Shown piece by piece: positions 17,940-25,709 of a stretch of DNA of 64,000 nt. The position numbers were made by a program, and so were the translations under genes. The notes under the pieces are model-generated. The model did no database searches and was not told where the DNA came from. It worked only from the letters and a program-made list of their open reading frames with translations. Location of the stretch: positions 62,001-126,000 of the forward strand of contig CBDALO010000087.1 in assembly GCA_965196985.1 (NCBI GenBank), given 5' to 3'. Source of the DNA: 2-12-FULL-35-23 sp965196985 (lineage in GTDB: Bacteria; Pseudomonadota; Gammaproteobacteria; UBA12402). Every line of letters starts with the position of its first letter. The stretch's first letter is position 1.

Positions 17940-18353
17940 ATGTTACAGCCAAAGCGAAGAAAATTTCGTAAAGATTTTAAAGGGCGAAACCGAGGCTTAG
18001 CTCAACGTGGTAATAAGGTTTCATTTGGTAAATATGGTTTAAAAGCGACTGGTCGAGGTCGTTTGACAGCAAGGCAAATTGAAGCTGCGCGTCGTGCTTT
18101 AACTCGTCATATGAAGCGTGGTGGTGATGTGTGGATTCGTGTGTTTCCTGACAAGCCAATCAGTAAAAAGCCTTTAGAAGTACGTCAAGGTAAAGGTAAA
18201 GGTAACGTTGAGTATTACGTTGCTTTAATTCAGCCGGGTCGTATGTTATTTGAGGTGGACGGGGTGCCTGAAGAGTTAGCACGAGAAGCTTTCCGTTTAG
18301 CCGCAGGTAAATTGCCGTTTAAAACAGTATTTGTTGAAAGGACAGTAATGTAA
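17940..18353 (+). CDS. rplP: 50S ribosomal protein L16
   Basis: L16 binds near the A site and helps position aminoacyl-tRNA. The 137 residues start MLQPKRRKFRKDFKGRN; the conserved RGNKVSFGKYGLKA, ARRALTRHMKRGGDVWIRVFPDKP and EVRQGKGKGNVEYYVALIQPGR segments are all present. The arginine of the MKRGG/IRVFPD loop, where YcfD acts in enterobacteria, is conserved. The stop overlaps the rpmC start. Confidence 0.97.
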   Translation: MLQPKRRKFRKDFKGRNRGLAQRGNKVSFGKYGLKATGRGRLTARQIEAARRALTRHMKRGGDVWIRVFPDKPISKKPLEVRQGKGKGNVEYYVALIQPGRMLFEVDGVPEELAREAFRLAAGKLPFKTVFVERTVM

Positions 18354-18547
18354 TGAAAATCAATGAATTAAGAGAAAAAACAGCGGCTGAGCTTAATGAA
18401 GAATTGCTCGCTTTGTTGCGTGAACAATTTAATTTGCGTATGCAAAAGGCAACGGGGCAGCTCACTAAGCTTCATTTACTAACCCAAGTGCGACGTAATA
18501 TTGCACGAGTTAAAACATTACTCAAAGAGAAAGAAGGTAAAGCATAA
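18353..18547 (+). CDS. rpmC: 50S ribosomal protein L29
   Basis: L29 is a small two-helix protein beside L23 at the tunnel exit. The 64 residues start MKINELREKTAAELNEELL and carry the family core REQFNLRMQKATGQLT followed by RRNIARVKTLLKEKE. It overlaps rplP by one base and rpsQ by one base, so the three are probably coupled in translation. Confidence 0.95.
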   Translation: MKINELREKTAAELNEELLALLREQFNLRMQKATGQLTKLHLLTQVRRNIARVKTLLKEKEGKA

Positions 18548-18810
18548 TGACGGAGTCCAAAGCAACTAAACAACGTACCATGTTGGGCCGAGTGGCAAGC
18601 AACAAGATGGACAAAAGTATTGTTGTTGTGGTGGAACGCCGCGTGCAACATCCTTTGTACAAAAAAACCATTAAGCTTTCAAAGAAAATTCATGCTCATG
18701 ATGAGAAGAATGAATGCAATATTGGTGACTTGGTTAAAATTGGTGAAGGTAAGCCAATTTCTAAGACTAAGGCTTGGCAACTCCTTGAAATTATTGAGCG
18801 TGCTGAGTAG
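18547..18810 (+). CDS. rpsQ: 30S ribosomal protein S17
   Basis: S17 is an OB-fold primary binder of 16S rRNA helix 11. The product has 87 residues; after a short polar N-terminus (MTESKATKQRT) it shows LGRVASNKMDKSIVVVVERRVQHPLYKK and GDLVKIGEGKPISKTKAWQL. It is the last gene of the S10 cluster; 172 bp separate it from rplN, the first gene of the spc cluster. Confidence 0.96.
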   Translation: MTESKATKQRTMLGRVASNKMDKSIVVVVERRVQHPLYKKTIKLSKKIHAHDEKNECNIGDLVKIGEGKPISKTKAWQLLEIIERAE

Positions 18811-18903
18811 AGAGAGGTATTGATAGGGTCGCTTCTTCAGGACCTTGGTCGCTAGAATAGCGCGGCTAATTTGGGAAATTAACTATCGGTGCGGCATTAT
18901 TGG

Positions 18904-18912
18904 TGATATAAT
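18904..18912 (+). promoter_or_regulatory. Candidate extended -10 promoter before rplN
   Basis: The 172-bp gap rpsQ-rplN holds TGATATAAT, an extended -10 (TGn plus a perfect TATAAT at 18907-18912), about 70 bp before rplN. No good -35 is found at 16-18 bp upstream, which is acceptable for extended -10 promoters. It is the natural place for a spc-operon promoter. No gene is seen in the gap. Confidence 0.5.
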
Positions 18913-18982
18913 CCCGCGCCTATTTTACAAGTAGTTAGGTGATTTTTAGCGAAATTACAGTGTTTATGTTGGAGAAACTTAA

Positions 18983-19348
18983 ATGATTCAGATGCAAACG
19001 GTGTTAGAGGTTGCTGACAATAGTGGCGCTAGAAAAGTAATGTCCATCAAAGTGCTGGGCGGATCGCACCGTCGTTATGCACGAGTTGGTGACATTATTA
19101 AGGTTGCTATTAAAGAAGCCATCCCTCGCGGTAAAGTGAAAAAAGGTGATGTGGTTAACGCAGTGGTGGTACGAACTCGCAAGGGCGTGCGCCGTAATGA
19201 TGGTTCAGTGATCCGTTTTGATGATAATGCGGCGGTATTGCTTAACAATCAAAACCAGCCAATAGGAACACGTATTTTTGGGCCAATTACTCGTGAACTG
19301 CGCGAGTCATTTATGAAGATTATTTCTTTGGCTCCAGAAGTTTTATAA
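18983..19348 (+). CDS. rplN: 50S ribosomal protein L14
   Basis: L14 forms intersubunit bridges with 16S rRNA and binds the silencing factor RsfS. It is 121 residues: MIQMQTVLEVADNSGARKVM, then GDIIKVAIKEAIPRGKVKKGDVV and VVVRTRKGVRRNDGS, ending ELRESFMKIISLAPEVL. The ATG follows GGAGA by 7 bp. It opens the spc cluster. Confidence 0.97.
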   Translation: MIQMQTVLEVADNSGARKVMSIKVLGGSHRRYARVGDIIKVAIKEAIPRGKVKKGDVVNAVVVRTRKGVRRNDGSVIRFDDNAAVLLNNQNQPIGTRIFGPITRELRESFMKIISLAPEVL

Positions 19349-19359
19349 GGGTTAAGTGA

Positions 19360-19719
19360 ATGAAACGAGCAATAAACAAACAAGCATTAAAATGCCGAAT
19401 TAAGCAAGGCGATGAAGTTGTCGTTATAGCTGGTAAAGATAAAGGTAAACGCGGCACAGTAAAACGTGTACTACGTAAGAATGACGCCGTTAAGTTACTT
19501 ATCGAAGGTATTAACTTGGTGAAAAAGCATGTTAAGCCTAACCCGCAAAAGGGTGAGCAGGGCGGCATCGTTAGCAAAGAGGCTTTTATTAACGTTTCTA
19601 ACGCTAAGATCTACAACACAGCAACCGGTAAAGGTGATCGTGTTGGTTACAAGCTGCTAGATGATGGGCGCAAGGTGCGATGTTTTAAATCAACTAGCGA
19701 ATTAATTGACGCTGAATAA
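19360..19719 (+). CDS. rplX: 50S ribosomal protein L24
   Basis: L24 initiates 50S assembly by binding the 5' end of 23S rRNA. The 119 residues are longer than the usual about 105, with an N-terminal stretch MKRAINKQALKC before the KOW motif (GDEVVVIAGKDKGKRGTV). The rest is standard, including NLVKKHVKPNP and GGIVSKEAFINVSNAKIYN. The start used has a weak AAGGG site; no later start would keep the KOW strand. Confidence 0.95.
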   Translation: MKRAINKQALKCRIKQGDEVVVIAGKDKGKRGTVKRVLRKNDAVKLLIEGINLVKKHVKPNPQKGEQGGIVSKEAFINVSNAKIYNTATGKGDRVGYKLLDDGRKVRCFKSTSELIDAE

Positions 19720-19732
19720 AGAGTATTGAGTT

Positions 19733-20278
19733 ATGGCAAGGTTACAAGAACTTTACAACGACAAAATTAAACAAGCGCTTAAAGAGCAACTTGGCTTTAA
19801 GTCTATCATGGAAGTCCCTAAGGTGACTAAAATCACTCTAAATATGGGCTTGGGCGAAGCGGTAGGCGATAAGAAAATTTTAGAGCGTGCGCTTGCAGAT
19901 ATGACAACAATCGCGGGTCAAAAGGCTATTACAACTTATGCTCGTAAATCTATCGCTAACTTTAAAGTTCGTGAAGGTTGGCCTTTGGGTTGCAAAGTAA
20001 CGTTGCGCAAAGAAAAAATGTATGAGTTTTTGGATCGATTAATTTCAATTGCTATTCCACGTATCCGAGATTTTCGTGGTTTTTCTGCGAAATCTTTTGA
20101 TGGTCAAGGCAACTACAGCTTGGGTTTGAAAGAACAAATTGTTTTCCCTGAAATTGATTACGATAAGATCGATAAATTACGCGGTCTTGATATTACAATT
20201 ACAACATCAGCAAAAAATGACGAAGAAGCAAAAGCGTTGTTGGCTGCGTTTAAATTTCCATTTAAAGAAAAAGCTTGA
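19733..20278 (+). CDS. rplE: 50S ribosomal protein L5
   Basis: L5 binds 5S rRNA and bridges to S13 in the 30S head. It is 181 residues starting MARLQELYNDKIKQAL, with the family blocks VPKVTKITLNMGLGEAVGDKK, GQKAITTYARKSIANFKVREGWPLGCKVTLR and PRIRDFRGFSAKSFDGQGNY. Gap to rplX is 13 bp and to rpsN 10 bp. Confidence 0.97.
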   Translation: MARLQELYNDKIKQALKEQLGFKSIMEVPKVTKITLNMGLGEAVGDKKILERALADMTTIAGQKAITTYARKSIANFKVREGWPLGCKVTLRKEKMYEFLDRLISIAIPRIRDFRGFSAKSFDGQGNYSLGLKEQIVFPEIDYDKIDKLRGLDITITTSAKNDEEAKALLAAFKFPFKEKA

Positions 20279-20288
20279 GGGAGTGTAA

Positions 20289-20597
20289 ATGGCTAAGGTT
20301 TCAATGATACAACGAGAAAGAAAGCGCGAAAAAACAGTTAAGCGCTTTGCAAGTAAAGCTGCAGAGCTTAAAGAAACAGCGCGACAAGGTTACAAAGCTG
20401 ATGATGGTTCAGCTTGGGATGCTTTAGAAGCTCTTGCTAAGCTGCCTCGCAATGCAAGTCGTTGCCGTTTGCAGCGTCGTTGTCATAGTTGTGGTCGCCC
20501 ACATGCAGTTTATAGAAAGTTTGGCTTATGCCGTATCTGCTTGCGTAAATACGCAATGCAGGGATTGGTTCCCGGTGTTGAAAAGTCAAGTTGGTAA
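20289..20597 (+). CDS. rpsN: 30S ribosomal protein S14, long form with zinc motif
   Basis: S14 is a 30S head protein. At 102 residues this is the long type, whose N-terminal helices (MAKVSMIQRERKREKTVKRF) are normal for gammaproteobacteria, but the C-terminal half has C65-H-S-C68, twelve residues, then C81-R-I-C84, the zinc ribbon usually found only in short (about 61-residue) zinc-dependent S14. The neighbouring RPHAVYRKFGLCRICLRKYAMQG is likewise like the short form. Translation was checked codon by codon (tgt cat agt tgt, tgc cgt atc tgc). The last residues GVEKSSW are standard. Function is not in doubt; the zinc binding is inferred from spacing. Confidence 0.95.
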   Translation: MAKVSMIQRERKREKTVKRFASKAAELKETARQGYKADDGSAWDALEALAKLPRNASRCRLQRRCHSCGRPHAVYRKFGLCRICLRKYAMQGLVPGVEKSSW

Positions 20598-20627
20598 TTA
20601 ATAGGATAGATGAGGTTATAAAAGCGA

Positions 20628-21020
20628 ATGAGTATGCAAGACCCAATAGCTGATATGTTAACGAGAATTCGTAATGCTCAGCTTGTCTCAAAAGAAGAAG
20701 TATCGATGCCGTCTTCAAAGCTAAAAGTAGCTATTGCTGACGTACTGAAAACGGAAGGTTATATCGCTGATTACGCGGTTATGGGTGACGCTAAGCCTAG
20801 CTTGACGATTCAGTTAAAGTATTTTGAAGGTAAGCCAGTTATTGCTTTGTTGAAACGCATTAGCAAACCTGGTTTACGTATTTATAAAAAAGCAGATGAG
20901 TTACCTAAGGTGCTAGGTGGGCTTGGTGTAGCGATTGTTTCGACCCCTCAGGGTGTAATGTCGGATCGTGCTGCCCGTGCTGCTGGTGTTGGTGGCGAAG
21001 TATTGTGCTTCGTTGAGTAG
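20628..21020 (+). CDS. rpsH: 30S ribosomal protein S8
   Basis: S8 is a primary binder of the central domain of 16S rRNA and, in enterobacteria, represses the spc operon through the rplE mRNA. The 130 residues read MSMQDPIADMLTRIRNAQ at the start and end with KVLGGLGVAIVSTPQGVMSDRAAR-type sequence followed by GGEVLCFVE, all typical. It lies 30 bp after rpsN. Confidence 0.97.
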   Translation: MSMQDPIADMLTRIRNAQLVSKEEVSMPSSKLKVAIADVLKTEGYIADYAVMGDAKPSLTIQLKYFEGKPVIALLKRISKPGLRIYKKADELPKVLGGLGVAIVSTPQGVMSDRAARAAGVGGEVLCFVE

Positions 21021-21031
21021 GAGAATAAAGA

Positions 21032-21598
21032 ATGTCACGCGTAGCGAAAAGTCCGATTGAATTGCCTACTGGTGTTGAACTTAATCAACAAGGGCAAATG
21101 CTTACAATCAAAGGACCTAAAGGTCAGTTACAACACTCTATGCATCCCTTTGTGAGCTTAGAGCAAGAAGGGAATGTGGTTAGAATTATTGCTAACCCTG
21201 ATTTGCCAGAGCAATCAGGTTCAAAAAACGCAATCAAGCAAAGTGTTACTGCGCTTGCAGGTACTACACGTTCGATCATCAACAACCATGTGGTCGGTGT
21301 TTCGCAAGGGTTTGAAAAACAACTTAAAATGGTTGGTGTAGGTTATCGTGCACAGATGCAGGGTAACAAGCTTAATATTTCAGCTGGTTTTTCACATCCT
21401 GTTCACTTTGATGTGCCAGAAGGAATCACTATTGAAACGCCTAGCCAAACTGAAATTGTGATTAAAGGTAGTGATAAACAGAAAGTAGGCCAAGTGGCTG
21501 CTAACATTCGTGCAATTCGTCCACCTGAACCTTACAAGGGTAAAGGGATTCGTTATGCAGACGAACAAATTAGTTTGAAAGAAACTAAAAAGAAATAG
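21032..21598 (+). CDS. rplF: 50S ribosomal protein L6
   Basis: L6 is a two-domain protein near the factor-binding site. It has 188 residues, about ten more than usual. MSRVAKSPIELPTGVEL begins domain 1, and the signature PEPYKGKGIRYADEQI closes domain 2. The surplus is mostly in the polar C-terminus (SLKETKKK) and loop positions. ATG follows GGAGAATAAAGA. Gap to rplR is 9 bp. Confidence 0.96.
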   Translation: MSRVAKSPIELPTGVELNQQGQMLTIKGPKGQLQHSMHPFVSLEQEGNVVRIIANPDLPEQSGSKNAIKQSVTALAGTTRSIINNHVVGVSQGFEKQLKMVGVGYRAQMQGNKLNISAGFSHPVHFDVPEGITIETPSQTEIVIKGSDKQKVGQVAANIRAIRPPEPYKGKGIRYADEQISLKETKKK

Positions 21599-21607
21599 GG
21601 TAGGAAG

Positions 21608-21958
21608 ATGAAGACAAAGAAACAAGCAAGACTACGCCGTGCTAAAAAGGCTCGGGCTAAAATTTCTGAGCTTAAAATGCCACGTTTAAGTGTGCACAAA
21701 ACAGCGCAGCATATTTATGTACAGCTAATTTCAGCCGATGGCGATAAGACGTTAGCAAGTGCTTCAACAGTAGAGAAGGCATTGCGCAGTAGTGCAACGG
21801 GTAACTGTGAGGCTGCAGCTAAAGTAGGCGCACTATTAGCTGAGCGTGCTAAAGAAGTAGGAATTGCTAAGGTGGCGTTTGACCGCTCTGGATTTAAGTT
21901 TCATGGTCGAGTAAAGGCATTAGCCGATGCAGCTCGTGAAGCTGGCATAGACTTCTAA
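21608..21958 (+). CDS. rplR: 50S ribosomal protein L18
   Basis: L18 binds 5S rRNA together with L5. It has 116 residues: a basic N-terminus (MKTKKQARLRRAKKARAK), the core RLSVHKTAQHIYVQLISADGDKTLASAST, and FDRSGFKFHGRVKALADAAREAGIDF at the end, the family signature. An AGGAAG site is 4-9 bp before the ATG. Confidence 0.97.
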   Translation: MKTKKQARLRRAKKARAKISELKMPRLSVHKTAQHIYVQLISADGDKTLASASTVEKALRSSATGNCEAAAKVGALLAERAKEVGIAKVAFDRSGFKFHGRVKALADAAREAGIDF

Positions 21959-21975
21959 CGAGGAAAGTATAAGTA

Positions 21976-22482
21976 ATGACGAACTCTGAACAACAAACGA
22001 ACCAAGTTGAATTAGATAGCCGAATTGTTGATATTCGCCGTACGACTAAAGTGGTAAAAGGTGGTCGTGATTTTAGTTTTGCCGCTGTTGGTGTGGTTGG
22101 TGATGGCAATTGCCGAGTTGGCTATGGTCGAGGTAAAGCAAAAGAAGTAACTATTGCAATCCAAAAAGCCACTGATAGCGCGCGTCGTAATATGAAACGA
22201 GTGCACCTAGCTAATGGCACGATTCAACACCCTATCCAAGCAAGCCATGGTGCTACAACAGTAATAATGTTTCCGGGCGCTGAAGGTAGCGGTATTATTG
22301 CTGGTGGTGCTATGCGTGACTTATTTGAAGTAATTGGAATGCGTAATATCTCAGCTAAAATCATTGGTTCAGCTAACCCAAGTAACGTATTAGAAGCAAC
22401 GTTAAAAGGTTTGTTGGAGATGGAATCGCCAGAGAGTATTGCGCGTAAGCGTGGTAAAACAGTAGAAGAAATTATAGGGTAA
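21976..22482 (+). CDS. rpsE: 30S ribosomal protein S5
   Basis: S5 shapes the mRNA entry tunnel and affects accuracy; spectinomycin resistance arises in its N-terminal loop. It is 168 residues: RIVDIRRTTKVVKGGRDFSFAA carries that loop with the normal VVKGGR, then VGDGNCRVGYGRGKAKEV and the second domain with GSGIIAGGAMRDLFEVIGMRNISAK. There are no loop deletions. Gap to rpmD is 4 bp. Confidence 0.97.
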   Translation: MTNSEQQTNQVELDSRIVDIRRTTKVVKGGRDFSFAAVGVVGDGNCRVGYGRGKAKEVTIAIQKATDSARRNMKRVHLANGTIQHPIQASHGATTVIMFPGAEGSGIIAGGAMRDLFEVIGMRNISAKIIGSANPSNVLEATLKGLLEMESPESIARKRGKTVEEIIG

Positions 22483-22486
22483 GACG

Positions 22487-22681
22487 ATGGCTAACACACA
22501 AGAAAAGAAACTACGAGTTACTTTGGTGCGTAGCACTAATGGTCGTACACAACGGCATAAAGATTGCGTGCGCGGTTTGGGTTTGCGTCGCATAAACCAT
22601 ACAGTTGAATTACAAGATACCCCTAGTATCCGTGGCATGATTACTAAAGTTAACTATCTATTAAACGTTGAAGAAATTTAG
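22487..22681 (+). CDS. rpmD: 50S ribosomal protein L30
   Basis: L30 is a small 50S protein. The 64 residues are MANTQEKKLRVTLVRSTNGR, followed by the family core CVRGLGLRRINHTVELQDTPSIRGMI. The N-terminus is a few residues longer than usual. The start codon lies 4 bp after the rpsE stop, with its ribosome site inside rpsE. It is placed between rpsE and rplO as expected in the spc operon. Confidence 0.95.
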   Translation: MANTQEKKLRVTLVRSTNGRTQRHKDCVRGLGLRRINHTVELQDTPSIRGMITKVNYLLNVEEI

Positions 22682-22712
22682 CCACTATTAAAGCTTATTG
22701 AGGAACGAGGAA

Positions 22713-23150
22713 ATGCACCTTAACACACTAAAACCAGCAGCAGGTTCAAAATCAGAAGCAAAACGAGTTGGCCGAGGTATTGGCTCTGGCTTAGGCAAAA
22801 CCTGTGGTCGCGGCCATAAAGGTCAGCATGCACGCTCGGGCGGTTACCACAAGGTTGGTTTTGAGGGTGGTCAAATGCCTTTGCAACGTCGTTTACCTAA
22901 GTTTGGTTTCCGTTCTCGTATCGCGCGTTACTCAGAAGAAGTTCGCCTTTATGAACTAGCGAAGCTGGATGTTGATGTTATTAACCTGGATTCTTTAAAA
23001 GCAGCTAAGCTTGTCTCTAAAGATGTTAAAAAGGTCAAAATTATCGCGCAAGGCGAAATTAAAAAAGCCCTAACTATTGGTGCTGATGTCCGAGTAACAA
23101 AAGGAGCACGTGCCGCTATCGAAGCTTGTGGCGGTAAGGTTGAGGCATAA
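22713..23150 (+). CDS. rplO: 50S ribosomal protein L15
   Basis: L15 is a late-assembly 50S protein. The ATG at 22713 (MHLNTLKPAAGSK) is used because AGGAACGAGG lies just upstream; the frame also extends to a TTG at 22698, which is inside that site. The 145 residues contain KRVGRGIGSGLGKTCGRGHKGQ, GGYHKVGFEGGQMPLQRRLPKFGF and, near the end, GADVRVTKGARAAIEACGG. Two bases separate it from secY. Confidence 0.96.
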   Translation: MHLNTLKPAAGSKSEAKRVGRGIGSGLGKTCGRGHKGQHARSGGYHKVGFEGGQMPLQRRLPKFGFRSRIARYSEEVRLYELAKLDVDVINLDSLKAAKLVSKDVKKVKIIAQGEIKKALTIGADVRVTKGARAAIEACGGKVEA

Positions 23151-23152
23151 GC

Positions 23153-24469
23153 ATGGCGAAAGCACCCGCTTTAAATAGCAAACCAGGAAAAAACGGTGGC
23201 CTAAAAGAGCTTAAGCAACGATTGTTGTTTTTAGTGATAGCCTTATTAGTCTTTCGCATTGGTTCCTACATTCCTGTGCCAGGACTTGATCCAGCTAAGT
23301 TGGCTCAGTTATTTCATAATCAACACAATAACATCATTGGTATGTTTAATGTGTTTTCTGGTGGCGCATTATCACGCTTTACTATTTTTGCTTTAGGGAT
23401 TATGCCTTATATTTCGGCATCGATTATTATGCAGTTGTTTTCGTCGATCGTTCCTTCTTTAGAGCAGCTAAAGAAAGAAGGTGAGTCAGGGCAGCGGAAG
23501 ATGAATCAATACACTCGTTATGGGACGTTGATTTTAGCGTTATTCCAAGCGGTCGGTATTACTAAGATGCTAGTTAGTCATGGTATCGCTCTTAACCCTA
23601 ACTTATCGTTCTATTTCATTGCGACCGTCACATTAATTACTGGAACCATGTTTTTGATGTGGTTAGGTGAGCAAATTACAGAACGTGGTGTTGGTAATGG
23701 TATTTCCATGATTATCTTTGCTGGGATTGTTTCTAACTTCCCAGGCGCAATTGGTCGTACTTTAGTACAGGTTCGCCAAGGGCAAATGGAAATGATCACT
23801 TTATTCTTGATTGTTGCAATTGTAGTTATAGTGACTGCCGTAGTGGTCTTTATTGAGCGTGGTCAGCGTCGTATTAAAATTAATTACGCACAACGCCAAG
23901 CTGGGCGCCGTATGTATGCCGCACAATCAACGCACTTACCATTGAAAATGAACATGTCTGGTGTTATTCCACCAATCTTTGCTTCAAGTATTATCTTGTT
24001 CCCGGCAAGTTTGGCGCAGTGGTTTGGCCATGGTCAAGGTATATTAGGTAGCATCGCTTTTATGCTACAGCCAGGACATCCTGCTTATATGATTATCTAT
24101 GCTGTAGCGATTGTATTTTTCTGTTTCTTTTATACTGCGGTTGTTTTCAACCCAAGAGAAACGGCTGATAATTTGAAAAAATCAGGCGCCTTTATTCCAG
24201 GTATTCGACCAGGTGAGCAAACAGCAAACTATATCGATGGTGTGATGTCTCGGTTAACTTTGTTTGGCGCTATCTATTTAATTTTGGTTTCTTTGTTGCC
24301 GCAGTTGCTAATGGATATTTGGAACGTTCCTTTCTTCTTTGGTGGAACTTCCTTGCTGATCGTAGTAGTGGTTGTGATGGACTTTATGGCGCAGCTGCAG
24401 TCGCATTTGATGTCAAATCAATATGACTCTCTGATGAAAAAATCTAGCTTGCGTGGTAAGCGGGTTTAA
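23153..24469 (+). CDS. secY: Protein translocase subunit SecY
   Basis: SecY is the channel of the SecYEG inner-membrane translocon. The 438 residues show ten hydrophobic segments: the first at about residues 23-42 (LLFLVIALLVFRIGSYIPVP), then the family motifs FNVFSGGALSRFTIFALGIMPYISASI, GNGISMIIFAGIV and the cytosolic RRIKINYAQRQAGRRMYAAQ loop. NPRETADNLKKSGAFIPGIRPG and the C-terminal MSNQYDSLMKKSSLRGKR follow. It ends the spc cluster; the 310 bp after it hold a cruciform repeat and no other gene before rpmJ. Confidence 0.97.
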   Translation: MAKAPALNSKPGKNGGLKELKQRLLFLVIALLVFRIGSYIPVPGLDPAKLAQLFHNQHNNIIGMFNVFSGGALSRFTIFALGIMPYISASIIMQLFSSIVPSLEQLKKEGESGQRKMNQYTRYGTLILALFQAVGITKMLVSHGIALNPNLSFYFIATVTLITGTMFLMWLGEQITERGVGNGISMIIFAGIVSNFPGAIGRTLVQVRQGQMEMITLFLIVAIVVIVTAVVVFIERGQRRIKINYAQRQAGRRMYAAQSTHLPLKMNMSGVIPPIFASSIILFPASLAQWFGHGQGILGSIAFMLQPGHPAYMIIYAVAIVFFCFFYTAVVFNPRETADNLKKSGAFIPGIRPGEQTANYIDGVMSRLTLFGAIYLILVSLLPQLLMDIWNVPFFFGGTSLLIVVVVVMDFMAQLQSHLMSNQYDSLMKKSSLRGKRV

Positions 24470-24521
24470 TTTCAGGCAGATAGGGTGCTGGAAAAAAAGC
24501 CTTTTTTTAAAGAGGGGATTT

Positions 24522-24619
24522 GTAGCTCGGATTGAGAGCACGAAGTGCTCGATAATCCGGGGCAAAGTTTAGTATTAACCCCGGATTATCAGGCGTTACA
24601 CGCCTTCAATCCGGGCTAC
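24522..24619. repeat. P1 cruciform repeat, unit 3
   Basis: This 98-bp unit lies between secY and rpmJ. Outer stem gtagctcggattga / ttcaatccgggctac, first arm gagcac-gaa-gtgctc, central stem aatccgggg / ccccggatt, second arm ggcgt/acgcc. Compared with the units at 6077 and 6213 the arm sequences differ by paired changes. It could act as a transcript-processing or attenuating structure between the spc and alpha clusters; that is inference. Confidence 0.8.
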
Positions 24620-24779
24620 CGGTCTGATGGCAGTAAGTAAAGGCGAAAGCTTGGGGTGGTTGAGCCGAGGTGGGAGTAACCCCAAAAAGGCCAAAAAAAT
24701 GCTTTTAAAACAAGGGTAAACACTATAAAATATTGCGCCTTGCTAGTAACTAAAGCACAAGATTAAAGAGGAAAGTAGC

Positions 24780-24893
24780 ATGAAAGTAAGAGCATCAGTG
24801 AAAAAAAGGTGCAGAAACTGCAAAATAATTAAGCGAAATGGCTCGTTCCGGGTTATTTGTAAGGAAAAGAAGCATAAACAACGCCAAGGCTAA
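24780..24893 (+). CDS. rpmJ: 50S ribosomal protein L36, zinc form
   Basis: L36 is a tiny 50S protein added late in assembly. The gene encodes 37 residues, MKVRASVKKRCRNCKIIKRN then GSFRVICKEKKHKQRQG, with the zinc ligands C11, C14, C27 and H32 all present. ATG follows AAAGAGGAAAGTAGC. It opens the alpha cluster, 60 bp before rpsM. A TATAAAAT block at 24724-24731 may be its -10, but no convincing -35 is seen. Confidence 0.95.
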   Translation: MKVRASVKKRCRNCKIIKRNGSFRVICKEKKHKQRQG

Positions 24894-24953
24894 TTGGCTT
24901 TAACAGTCAGTGAGGCTATGCCCCTGACAAGATAGAGAAATGAGGAGTAGAGA

Positions 24954-25301
24954 ATGGCGCGTATCGCCGGTGTAAATTTACCAACCCAAAAGCATGTTGT
25001 GATTGGTTTGACTGCTATCTATGGCATTGGTCGTAAGACAGCGCAAGATCTTTGTGCTAAATCCAATGTAAAACCAGAGACCAAAGTGGGCGAGTTGAGT
25101 GAAGCTGAGCTTGATTCGTTGCGTGAGACAATTGGTGAGTATCAAATTGAAGGTGATTTACGCCGTGAAGTCTCTATGAATATTAAGCGTTTAATGGAGC
25201 TTGGTAGCTATTGTGGTATTCGTCACCGCCGAGGCTTGCCAACTCGTGGACAACGTACAAAAACTAATGCAAAAACTCGCAAGGGTAAGAAGAGGAAATA
25301 G
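24954..25301 (+). CDS. rpsM: 30S ribosomal protein S13
   Basis: S13 lies at the top of the 30S head and contacts the P-site tRNA and L5. It is 115 residues: MARIAGVNLPTQKHVVIGLTAIYGIGRKTAQ, helix bundle, then the RNA-contacting tail GSYCGIRHRRGLPTRGQRTKTNA and KKRK. ATG follows TGAGGAGTAGAGA. It is 6 bp ahead of rpsK. Confidence 0.97.
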   Translation: MARIAGVNLPTQKHVVIGLTAIYGIGRKTAQDLCAKSNVKPETKVGELSEAELDSLRETIGEYQIEGDLRREVSMNIKRLMELGSYCGIRHRRGLPTRGQRTKTNAKTRKGKKRK

Positions 25302-25307
25302 GAAGCT

Positions 25308-25706
25308 ATGGCTGTCGCAAAAACTACTGCAAAAACTCGAAAAAAGGCAAAACGCCAAGTTGTTGATGGCGTAGCACATATCAAAGCTACGTTTAATAAC
25401 ACGATTATTACTATTTCAGATCGCCAAGGTAATGCTATTGCTTGGTCTAGTGCAGCTAGCTGTGGTTTTAGGGGGGCTCGTAAAAGCACACCTTATGCAG
25501 CACAGATTGCTGCAGAAGCAGTAGCAGCAAGCGCAATGGAAAAGTATGGTTTGAAAAACGTTGATGTACGTTTAAAAGGCCCTGGTCCCGGCCGTGAGTC
25601 AGCAATTCGTCAACTACAAGTAGCTGGCTTAAAAATACTATCAATTGAAGATATCACAGGCATTCCGCACAATGGTTGCCGCGATCCTAAGAAACGAAGG
25701 GTATAA
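25308..25706 (+). CDS. rpsK: 30S ribosomal protein S11
   Basis: S11 supports the 30S platform near the E site. The 132 residues begin with a basic tail (MAVAKTTAKTRKKAKRQ) and continue with HIKATFNNTIITISDRQGNAI, GFRGARKSTPYAAQIAAE and the signature LKGPGPGRESAIRQL, ending with ITGIPHNGCRDPKKRRV. It overlaps nothing and sits 3 bp before rpsD. Confidence 0.97.
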   Translation: MAVAKTTAKTRKKAKRQVVDGVAHIKATFNNTIITISDRQGNAIAWSSAASCGFRGARKSTPYAAQIAAEAVAASAMEKYGLKNVDVRLKGPGPGRESAIRQLQVAGLKILSIEDITGIPHNGCRDPKKRRV

Positions 25707-25709
25707 GCA

